A DNA stretch of 20,588 nucleotides, taken from NCBI GenBank assembly GCA_003219495.1, contig QHOZ01000139.1, positions 1 to 20,588 of the forward strand, read 5' to 3'. Source of the stretch: Verrucomicrobiota bacterium (GTDB lineage Bacteria > Verrucomicrobiota > Verrucomicrobiae > Chthoniobacterales > UBA10450). Shown piece by piece: positions 1 through 6,389 of the stretch (the stretch's first letter is position 1; the number at the start of each line of letters is the position of its first letter). The notes beneath the pieces are model-generated. The model ran no database searches, was not told the origin of the DNA, and worked only from the letters and a program-made list of their open reading frames with translations. The position numbers were made by a program, and so were the translations under genes.

Positions 1-657
1 GACGGCCGCGAAGGCTCGCGATTTTTTTACACGAAGACGGCGAAAGTGAACAAACGCGAGCACGCGGTGGAACGTTACTTGAAACTCGCGGAGCTGGCGG
101 GCGCGCGCATTGGCGACGCGCTCCGTTGCCCATTGCCGACGGGCGACCCGCTCCCGCGCTTCGACGAATATCCGCCGTTCATTTTGTTGCACCCGTTCGC
201 GCGCGGAAATGGAAAATCGCTCACCAATCGGATGATTGAGGAAATTTGCGCAGCGTTCGCGCCGACGCGCGTGGTCGTTGTTGGGAAAGCAAATCGCAAG
301 ATCGACATGGCGGACGTTGCTGAAAATTGCGTGGAGCTGACGAATCAAACTTCGCTCCTGCAATTGATCCGCCTGATTCGCGTCGCGAAATTCGTGATCA
401 GCGTGGACAGCGGTCCGATGCACATTGCCGCGGCGACGAACGACAAACTGTTATCGATCCACACCTGGACGAATCCGCGGCGCGTCGGTCCTTACAATCC
501 CGACGCGTGGGTTTGGAAACACGGGACCATCGTGCGCGTGAGCGACTTGGAGAACACAAAACTCAAACGCCGCGGCCGCCCGTTTAGATCCAAAGACGTT
601 CCCGCGATCGTCGAGCTGATTCGCCCGCTCGTGCCGATCGATCCGATGCTGGCCTAG
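1..657 (+). CDS. Glycosyltransferase family 9 (heptosyltransferase-like), 3' part
   Basis: This is the C-terminal part of an ADP-heptose:LPS heptosyltransferase-like enzyme (GT9). The family adds sugars to the LPS core at the inner face of the cytoplasmic membrane. The frame is open from base 1, and the upstream codons read as ordinary family sequence (RFFYTKTAK, then NKREHAVERY). The GTG at 46 is therefore an internal valine and the real start lies outside the window. Visible marks are the Rossmann-like strand FILLHPFARGNGKS, then VVVVGK, and the nucleotide-sugar-binding motif VDSGPMHIAAA, which is the typical D-S-G-x-x-H-x-A of GT9. The acceptor sugar cannot be told from this fragment. The gene ends convergently with ispD, and both stop codons lie in one CTAG. 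Confidence 0.85.
   Translation, partial: DGREGSRFFYTKTAKVNKREHAVERYLKLAELAGARIGDALRCPLPTGDPLPRFDEYPPFILLHPFARGNGKSLTNRMIEEICAAFAPTRVVVVGKANRKIDMADVAENCVELTNQTSLLQLIRLIRVAKFVISVDSGPMHIAAATNDKLLSIHTWTNPRRVGPYNPDAWVWKHGTIVRVSDLENTKLKRRGRPFRSKDVPAIVELIRPLVPIDPMLA
298..307 (+). repeat. AAGATCGACA repeat, copy 1
   Basis: Exact copy inside the glycosyltransferase, read in sense as Lys-Ile-Asp (residues NRKIDM), next base T. Confidence 0.75.
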
Positions 658-1340
658 CGCTTGGTCGCGTTGGCGCGCTGCTGCAACACGAATTCCGCAA
701 GCGGCAGATCGCGCGGATAAGTGACCTTGAAATTGAAATCGTAATTCGGGACGAGAATTATTTTGTGGCCAAGAAGCTCCACTGCCGAAACTTCATCCGT
801 GACTGAGAGTTTTTCACTCGCAACGACTTCGTAAGCTTTCTCGAGCAGCTTTCGCTCGAACACTTGCGGGGTTTGCATCCCGAAGATACCGCGACGGTCG
901 ACCGATTCTTTCACGGCAAGATCCGCATCCGCGCGCTTCAACGTGTCATTGACCGGTTCGGCAAGAGTGGCCGCGCCATTTGCTTTCGCGGCTTCAAACA
1001 CGCGCTCGATCTTTTCCGGCGTGATCATTGGCCGGGCCGCGTCGTGCACCGCAATGTATTTCGATTTTGAATCGACGTGGTCCAATCCGGCGCGAACCGA
1101 ATCGCTCCGCGCCGCGCCGCCTTCGATGATGTGTTTTACTTTCGTCGGTTTGCCAATCAACTTTCGCAATTCGGCGAGACTGTCCGGGCGCCCGACCAAA
1201 ATAATTTCGTCCACGCACTTCGTGTTTTCAAAAGCGGCGATCGTGTGCGCGATGACCGGTTTGCCGCTAACCAGCGCGAATAATTTGTCGAAACCCATTC
1301 GTTCGCTCCTTCCGGCGGCGACGATGATCACGGTTAGCAT
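654..1340 (-). CDS. ispD: 2-C-methyl-D-erythritol 4-phosphate cytidylyltransferase
   Basis: This enzyme joins CTP and MEP to give CDP-methylerythritol, the third step of the MEP isoprenoid pathway, in the cytosol. The 228 aa are normal for the family. Visible motifs are the N-terminal nucleotide-binding AAGRSERMG with Lys19, GGAARSDSVRAGL, VHDAARP, PVNDTLKR, TPQVF and TDE, all in the family order. The ATG overlaps the stop of the upstream yqeY-type gene (TGATG), so the two are very probably co-transcribed. The 3' end overlaps the convergent glycosyltransferase by a few bases. Confidence 0.95.
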   Translation of the reverse strand: MLTVIIVAAGRSERMGFDKLFALVSGKPVIAHTIAAFENTKCVDEIILVGRPDSLAELRKLIGKPTKVKHIIEGGAARSDSVRAGLDHVDSKSKYIAVHDAARPMITPEKIERVFEAAKANGAATLAEPVNDTLKRADADLAVKESVDRRGIFGMQTPQVFERKLLEKAYEVVASEKLSVTDEVSAVELLGHKIILVPNYDFNFKVTYPRDLPLAEFVLQQRANATKR

Positions 1341-1792
1341 CAGGGCAATTGTTTTTGCACTTCCGCGCTGAGCGTTTTGCCGTCCGCCCGGCCCGCGACT
1401 TTCGGCTGCAATGCTTTCATCACCGCGCCCATTTGCGCTTTCGAGGTCGCGCCTACTTCGGCAATTGTTTCGCGCACAATTTTCGAAAGCTCGTCCGCGC
1501 TCATCTGTTGGGGCAAATACGATTGCAAGATCGACAATTCGTCTTTTTCTTTCGCCGCAAGCTCGGCGCGGCCGCCTTTTTCAAAACTCTCGATCGAATC
1601 CTGGCGTTGCTTCACTTGTTTCCGGATGACTTGAGTTGCGTCGCCATCGCTCAATTGCCCTTGTGCGCCCACTTTTTCGATCGCGGCATTCATGATCGCG
1701 GCTTTGAGCATTCGCAAAACGGCGAGCTTCATCGCGTTTTTCTCGCGCATTGCGGTTTTCAGATCGTCATCGACTCGTTGGGCAAGACTCAC
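1340..1792 (-). CDS. yqeY: YqeY-family GatB/YqeY domain protein
   Basis: This 150 aa protein matches the YqeY family in length and pattern. It has an N-terminal helical part with AMREKNAMKLAVLRMLKAA, a central ELSILQSYLPQQMS (the typical IL..YLP motif), and a C-terminal KAQMGAVMKALQPKVAGRADG stretch, which corresponds to the GatB tail-like domain with its MGxVMxxLxxxxxGRADG signature. The family resembles the tRNA-binding tail of the aspartyl/glutamyl-tRNA amidotransferase subunit GatB, but its precise role is unsettled. It sits between fabD and ispD on the same strand and is translationally coupled to ispD. Confidence 0.9.
   Translation of the reverse strand: MSLAQRVDDDLKTAMREKNAMKLAVLRMLKAAIMNAAIEKVGAQGQLSDGDATQVIRKQVKQRQDSIESFEKGGRAELAAKEKDELSILQSYLPQQMSADELSKIVRETIAEVGATSKAQMGAVMKALQPKVAGRADGKTLSAEVQKQLP
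1527..1536 (+). repeat. AAGATCGACA repeat, copy 2
   Basis: Exact copy antisense to the yqeY-type gene, where the complement encodes part of ELSILQ (frame tcg-atc-tt), next base A. Confidence 0.75.
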
Positions 1793-1821
1793 AAAAGAAA
1801 ACTACGACGTTGAATTGCGAT

Positions 1822-1831
1822 TGTCGATCTT
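1822..1831 (-). repeat. AAGATCGACA repeat, copy 3
   Basis: Exact copy whose first two bases are the end of the fabD TAA stop. The remaining eight bases are noncoding. Confidence 0.75.
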
Positions 1832-2768
1832 AGCCGACGCGAAGCCGTTCGGCGCACGCTGTCACCGAACTGACGTCGCTCGCCGAAACAACCTCGGCAT
1901 CTTTGCGTGTTCGTTTCAACAAGCCTGCGAGCACGCCGCCCGGTCCGAGCTCGACAAACAAATCGCAGCCGAGTCCTCCGAGACGCTCGATGCAATCGAC
2001 CCATCGCACCGCGCTCGTGACTTGATCCTGCAATGTTTGTCGAATTTCGGGCAGTGTTTTCACTTCCTGACCGGTCACGTTGCTGATCACCGGAAATTCC
2101 GGCGATTGCATCTGCACTTCGAGCAGCGCGGCCCCAAGTTTTTGAAATGCGCTGTCCATCAAGCGCGAATGATACGCGCCGGCAACGTTCAACATCGTCG
2201 CGCGCCGAATGCCGTGCTCCTTCGCGAGCGCAACCGCGGCTTCGACTTTCGCCAGCTCACCGGAAATGACGATCTGACCGGGCGAGTTGATGTTCGCAAC
2301 GTCGACGTCTTCTTCGTCCGCAAGTTGGCGCACCGAATTTTCATCCGCGCCGATCATCGCGGCCATTCCGCCGGTCGTAGCGGCGCATGCTTCATCCATG
2401 AAAATTCCGCGTTGTTGCACAAGCTTCAGGCCGTTTTCGAAATCAAATGTGCCAGCGGCGGCGTGCGCAGTGAGCTCGCCTAACGACAAGCCGGCCGCGC
2501 CGACGATCAGAAATTCTCCGCCCGAGAGCTCGCGCAAAATCAACAAGCAGGCAAGACCATGAACAAACAGCGCCGGTTGGCAGTTCGAAGTTTTCGTTAG
2601 CTCTTCGAGCGGACCGTTCCACGCGATCTCGCTTAATTTGCGGCCGAGAATTTCATCCGCGTGCCGAAACAACTCCGCCGCGACTGGAAATTCCGCGGCC
2701 AAATCTTTTCCCATGCCGACGGCCTGCGCGCCCTGGCCGGCAAACATCAGCGCTATCTTCTTCGCCAT
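1830..2768 (-). CDS. fabD: Malonyl-CoA:ACP transacylase
   Basis: FabD transfers malonyl from CoA to acyl carrier protein to feed fatty acid synthesis in the cytosol. The 312 aa are full length. The oxyanion loop GQGAQ is at residues 11-15, the nucleophile Ser95 in GLSLGE at 93-98, Arg120 in QQRG, and the catalytic His200 in GAYHSRLM. The elbow motif is normally GHSxGE. Here the His is Leu, which is unusual although the catalytic Ser and His are kept. A GGTGA stretch a few bases before the ATG may serve as ribosome binding site. The stop TAA runs directly into a copy of the AAGATCGACA repeat. No fabH, acpP or fabF is next to it here. Confidence 0.93.
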   Translation of the reverse strand: MAKKIALMFAGQGAQAVGMGKDLAAEFPVAAELFRHADEILGRKLSEIAWNGPLEELTKTSNCQPALFVHGLACLLILRELSGGEFLIVGAAGLSLGELTAHAAAGTFDFENGLKLVQQRGIFMDEACAATTGGMAAMIGADENSVRQLADEEDVDVANINSPGQIVISGELAKVEAAVALAKEHGIRRATMLNVAGAYHSRLMDSAFQKLGAALLEVQMQSPEFPVISNVTGQEVKTLPEIRQTLQDQVTSAVRWVDCIERLGGLGCDLFVELGPGGVLAGLLKRTRKDAEVVSASDVSSVTACAERLRVG

Positions 2769-2853
2769 GTTTTCACCATGAGCCGTGAATGGCGCGTTTC
2801 AATTCCAAATTTAGGCTTGCACGCGCAAGGTCACTCGGCAGCGTAGATGAATT
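2769..2853. promoter_or_regulatory. Divergent fabD/nuoD intergenic region
   Basis: This 85-nt gap must carry the start signals for the leftward fabD set and the rightward nuo operon. It is more AT-rich in its middle (around 2798-2813). It contains a perfect short inverted repeat, CTTGC-acgc-GCAAG, at 2816-2829, about 25 nt before the nuoD start, which could be an operator. I see no convincing sigma70 -35/-10 pair on either strand, so promoter positions are not assigned. Confidence 0.4.
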
Positions 2854-4113
2854 GTGGCGACCACAGTGCGCGAATTTGAATCGCCTGATCCGGTGACGCG
2901 AGTCGCGGCGGAAGACGCCAAGCTCCGCGAACAAACGGATCACGACATTGGCGAGAAGATGATTCTCAACATGGGTCCGTCGCATCCGGCGACGCATGGC
3001 GTCTTGCGTCTCGTGCTCGAGCTCGACGGCGAAATCATCACCAAAGCGACACCCGACGTCGGCTATTTGCATCGCGGTGACGAAAAAATCGCCGAGAACA
3101 TGCAATACAACCAGTTCGTGCCGTACACCGACCGGCTCGATTATCTCGCGCCGCTCGCGAACAACGTTGCTTACGCGCTCGCGGTCGAAAAATTAATGAA
3201 TTGGGAAATTCCGCCGCGCGTAAAAGCGATTCGCGTGATTTGCTGCGAGCTTTCGCGCATTTCGTCGCACTTGATGGGACTAGGCGCGATGGCGCTCGAT
3301 CTCGGCGCCATGACCGCTTTTCTTTATTCGTTCACGCAGCGCGAAAAAATTTACGACCTCAGCGAATTGCTAACCGGCGCGCGTTTCACCACCTCTTACA
3401 CCCGCGTCGGCGGACAAATTCGCGATCTCGATCCGAAATTCATTCCGCAGCTGCGCGACTTTCTCGATCGGTTCGGCCCGGCGCTCGACGAGATGGACGC
3501 TTTGCTCACGCGCAATCGCATTTTTGTCGATCGAACGAAAGACGTTGGCGTGATCGCGAAAGAACGCGCGATCGCTTACGCGCTTTCCGGCCCGAATTTG
3601 CGCGGCAGCGGAATCGAACACGATTTGCGCCGCAAACATCCGTATCTCGATTACGAGCAATACGATTTCGAGGTCGTCATCGGCAGCGCGGGCGATTGTT
3701 ACGATCGTTACCTCGTGCGCGTTCAGGAGATGCGCGAGAGCGCGAAAATTTTACGGCAAGTCATTGAGAAATTACCCGGCGGGCCGATCAACGTGGCCGA
3801 TTGGAAGAACATGACTCCGCCGAAGTCGCACGTGATGACGAAAATGGAAGAGCTGATTCATCACTTCATCGTCGTAACCGAGGGATTAAAAGCGCCTCCG
3901 GGAGAAATTTATTTCGCCGCCGAAAATCCGAAGGGCGAGCTCGGCTTTTACATCAACAGCCGTGGCGGCGGCGTTCCTTATCGCTTGAAGATCCGCGCCC
4001 CGTCATTTGTGAACTTGAGCATCTTGCCGGAAATTTTGCCCGGACACATGATCGCCGACGTGCCCGCGGTGCTCGGAAGTCTGGACTTTGTCATGGGCGA
4101 ATGCGACAGATGA
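2854..4113 (+). CDS. nuoD: NADH-quinone oxidoreductase subunit D
   Basis: NuoD is the 49-kDa-type subunit of complex I. With NuoB and NuoH it forms the quinone-binding cavity at the base of the peripheral arm. The 419 aa are full length and unfused to NuoC. Family marks are MGPSHPATHGVLR, which includes the quinone-pocket His, then YLHRGDEKIAE, CCELSRISSHLMGLG, GPNLRGSG, YDRYLVRVQEM and the C-terminal DFVMGECDR. The start is GTG with no strong ribosome binding site. The ATG at 2847 is out of frame. It is the first gene of the + strand operon, and its TGA overlaps the next ATG (ATGA). Confidence 0.95.
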   Translation: MATTVREFESPDPVTRVAAEDAKLREQTDHDIGEKMILNMGPSHPATHGVLRLVLELDGEIITKATPDVGYLHRGDEKIAENMQYNQFVPYTDRLDYLAPLANNVAYALAVEKLMNWEIPPRVKAIRVICCELSRISSHLMGLGAMALDLGAMTAFLYSFTQREKIYDLSELLTGARFTTSYTRVGGQIRDLDPKFIPQLRDFLDRFGPALDEMDALLTRNRIFVDRTKDVGVIAKERAIAYALSGPNLRGSGIEHDLRRKHPYLDYEQYDFEVVIGSAGDCYDRYLVRVQEMRESAKILRQVIEKLPGGPINVADWKNMTPPKSHVMTKMEELIHHFIVVTEGLKAPPGEIYFAAENPKGELGFYINSRGGGVPYRLKIRAPSFVNLSILPEILPGHMIADVPAVLGSLDFVMGECDR

Positions 4114-4400
4114 ATATGTCGATCTTACGAAAAATTTCGCGACTGTTCCTCGTTCTCTTTGTGTTCGTTTCAATTTCTTGCGTCGGCCGTCGACTGACCA
4201 AGGCGAATGTGGATGAGGTTTCCGAAGGAATGTCGAAGAAGCAGGTGGAATCGATCCTTGGTCCGCCGACAGAGCTCGATAACAAGGATTTCCTGATCTT
4301 GAAGAAGACGACTTACCTTTATCGCCAGGGCAAAGATACGGTGACAATCGTTTTCAAGGACGACAAAGTCTCGGAGAAGCAAAGCACTCTAACCGACTAA
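4110..4400 (+). CDS. Small lipoprotein, SmpA/OmlA/BamE-like
   Basis: This 96 aa predicted lipoprotein has a basic N-terminus (MNMSILRKISR), a hydrophobic signal core (LFLVLFVFVS) and a lipobox-like SISC with the candidate lipidated Cys at residue 24. The mature part, VDEVSEGMSKKQVESILGPP followed by a Tyr-containing strand and a basic tail, matches the SmpA/OmlA/BamE fold. Members of that fold bind partner proteins at the outer membrane. The ATG overlaps the nuoD stop by ATGA, and eight bases separate its TAA from nuoEF, so it is cotranscribed with complex I genes. A role in complex I assembly is only a guess, and it may be a chance rider. An alternative start is the second Met at 4116. Confidence 0.75.
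   Translation: MNMSILRKISRLFLVLFVFVSISCVGRRLTKANVDEVSEGMSKKQVESILGPPTELDNKDFLILKKTTYLYRQGKDTVTIVFKDDKVSEKQSTLTD
4117..4126 (-). repeat. AAGATCGACA repeat, copy 4
   Basis: Exact copy antisense to the first codons of the BamE-like lipoprotein gene (Met-Ser-Ile-Leu). Confidence 0.75.
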
Positions 4401-4408
4401 TCGCGCCC

Positions 4409-6388
4409 GTGGACTCGACGAGCACACGCGTTCCCGCCGAGTTGGAGCGAAGAATGGACGAAGCGATCGGACATTATCCGTCCGATCAGAAACGCAGCGC
4501 CGCGCTCCCGCTTCTGCATTGTTGGCAGGAGCATTTTGGCTTTCTCGATGACAACGCAGTCACCTGGATCGCGGCAAAGCTTGGCCTGCAGCCGATCAAC
4601 ATTCTCGAGCTCGTCACCTTTTATCCGATGTTGCGCGAAAAACGCGCGGGCAAAACGCACATTCGCGTTTGCCGAACGCTCAGCTGCGCGATGGCCGGAA
4701 GTTATCGCGTCATGGAAAATCTCTGCGCCGCCACCGGCATTCAGCGCAAAACGGATCATAACGGCATGCACACGCCGGTGTCCGTCAGCGCCGACGAAAA
4801 TTACAGCATCGAGTTTGTGGAATGTCTCGCGAGTTGCGGCACCGCGCCGGTTTGCATGGTGAACGATGCGCTGCACGAAAATGTGCAGACAGAAAACGCG
4901 GCCGCGATTCTTGATGAGCCCGCAACGAAATTCATTCATGAGCCGCATCCGCTCGAGCACCGGCTGATTTTCAAAAACATCGGCCGCAAAAAGTGGAAGA
5001 TCGACATCGACACTTACCTCGAGGACGGCGGCTACGAAGATTTGAAAGCGGCCGTGAAAATGTCGCGCGCACAGATCGTGAACGAAGTGAAAACGTCCGG
5101 ATTGCGCGGGCGCGGCGGCGCGGGATTTCCAACCGGCGTGAAGTGGAGCTTCATCAAAGCGGACGAAAAGAAAGACGTCTATCTCATTTGCAACGCGGAC
5201 GAATCGGAGCCGGGCACGTTCAAGGACCGCTACATTATCCACGAAGATCCACACCAGTTGCTCGAGGGCATCGCGATCTCCTGCTTCGCTCTCGGTGTCC
5301 ACACCGCGTACATATATATAAGGGGCGAATTCCCGGAGGGGGCGCGCATCCTTGAGAACGCGATCGAGGAAGCGCGCAAAAAGAGGTTCCTCGGCAAAAA
5401 CATCCTCGGCTCAAAGTTCGATCTCGAGATTTATATTCACCGAGGCGCAGGCGCTTACATTTGCGGCGAGGAAACGGGCTTGATCGAATCGCTCGAAGGC
5501 AAGCGCGCATATCCGCGGATCAAGCCGCCGTATTTTCCGGCGGTCCTCGGCCTCTACATGTGCCCGACGATCGTGAACAACGTCGAAACGTTGTGCGCGG
5601 TGAAACACATCATCGCGATGGGCGGCGCAAAATACGCGCAGCTCGGTCGTCCGAATAACACCGGCACGCGCGTCGTTTGCGTGAGCGGCGACGTCGAGCG
5701 CCCCGGTTATTTCGAGATCGAAGTCGGCAAAGTGACGATGGGCCAGTTGATTTACGAAATGGCCGGCGGTGTAAGATTCGGCCGACGATTGAAAGCCGTT
5801 ATTCCGGGTGGCAGCTCCGCGAAAGTTTTGCGCGCAGACGAGCGATTCAAGATTAAACAAAAACAAGCCGATGGATCGACAATCGAACAAGAGATGTCGA
5901 TCGACGAATTGCCGATGGATTTCGACACGCTCGCCGCGGCCGGATCGATGGCCGGCTCGGGCGGCGTGATCGTGCTCGACGACGCGCGCGACATGGTTTG
6001 GGTGCTCAACAACATCAACGAGTTTTACGCACACGAATCGTGCGGGCAGTGCACGCCCTGCCGTGAAGGCTCGCTTTGGATGAAAAAAATCACCGACCGC
6101 ATGCTGCAAGGCGGCGGAGTGACGGAAGATCCGCGCACATTGAAAACGATCGGCGATAACATTGCGGGTCGAACGATCTGCGCGTTCGGAGAAGCGTGCG
6201 CGTGGCCGACGCAAAGTTTCGTTGAGAAATTCCCGGACGAGTTCGCCGCTTATAGTCGCAAATCCGTTCCGCCACCGCTGCCGCCGGAAAAAACACCGGG
6301 AGAATTAATTGCGCGCGAAACAATTCCGACAAGTCCCCTCGCCCACGATCCCGGTTGGGAAAAAGCCGGCGCCGACTCCGTGATTTGA
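4409..6388 (+). CDS. nuoEF: NADH-quinone oxidoreductase subunits E and F, fused
   Basis: This single 659 aa protein joins the 24-kDa and 51-kDa subunits of complex I. Residues about 1-165 are NuoE, with 2Fe-2S ligands Cys88, Cys93, Cys139 and Cys143 (CRTLSC and CLASC). After a linker of about 30 residues, roughly 190-615 are NuoF. It has GRGGAGFPTG for NADH (234-243), CNADESEPGTFKDR for FMN (261-274), GAGAYICGEETGL (346-358), and 4Fe-4S ligands Cys545, Cys548, Cys551 and Cys591. It oxidises NADH and passes electrons through FMN to the iron-sulfur chain. The start is GTG. An in-frame ATG at 4454 would still keep the NuoE core. HoxF of NAD-reducing hydrogenases has a similar fused layout, but the surrounding nuo genes place this one in complex I. 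A proline-rich tail follows NuoF. Confidence 0.93.
   Translation: MDSTSTRVPAELERRMDEAIGHYPSDQKRSAALPLLHCWQEHFGFLDDNAVTWIAAKLGLQPINILELVTFYPMLREKRAGKTHIRVCRTLSCAMAGSYRVMENLCAATGIQRKTDHNGMHTPVSVSADENYSIEFVECLASCGTAPVCMVNDALHENVQTENAAAILDEPATKFIHEPHPLEHRLIFKNIGRKKWKIDIDTYLEDGGYEDLKAAVKMSRAQIVNEVKTSGLRGRGGAGFPTGVKWSFIKADEKKDVYLICNADESEPGTFKDRYIIHEDPHQLLEGIAISCFALGVHTAYIYIRGEFPEGARILENAIEEARKKRFLGKNILGSKFDLEIYIHRGAGAYICGEETGLIESLEGKRAYPRIKPPYFPAVLGLYMCPTIVNNVETLCAVKHIIAMGGAKYAQLGRPNNTGTRVVCVSGDVERPGYFEIEVGKVTMGQLIYEMAGGVRFGRRLKAVIPGGSSAKVLRADERFKIKQKQADGSTIEQEMSIDELPMDFDTLAAAGSMAGSGGVIVLDDARDMVWVLNNINEFYAHESCGQCTPCREGSLWMKKITDRMLQGGGVTEDPRTLKTIGDNIAGRTICAFGEACAWPTQSFVEKFPDEFAAYSRKSVPPPLPPEKTPGELIARETIPTSPLAHDPGWEKAGADSVI
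4997..5006 (+). repeat. AAGATCGACA repeat, copy 5
   Basis: Exact copy in the linker between the NuoE and NuoF parts, read as Lys197-Ile-Asp. Confidence 0.75.
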
Positions 6389-6389
6389 T

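Noticed and set aside
46..48. GTG as the start of the first gene
   Set aside because: The frame is open to base 1 and the preceding residues fit the glycosyltransferase family.
1692..2483. Plus-strand open frame (263 codons) across yqeY and fabD
   Set aside because: It overlaps two well-supported minus-strand genes and its product has no recognisable domain.
2816..2829. Inverted repeat CTTGC-acgc-GCAAG as a terminator or proven operator
   Set aside because: There is no T tract and the stem is only five pairs. It is kept only as a possible operator in the region note.
4397..5302. Long minus-strand open frame (301 codons) opposite nuoEF
   Set aside because: It mirrors a gene with full iron-sulfur motifs on the + strand. 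Its own protein is His/Arg/Ala-rich with no family pattern.
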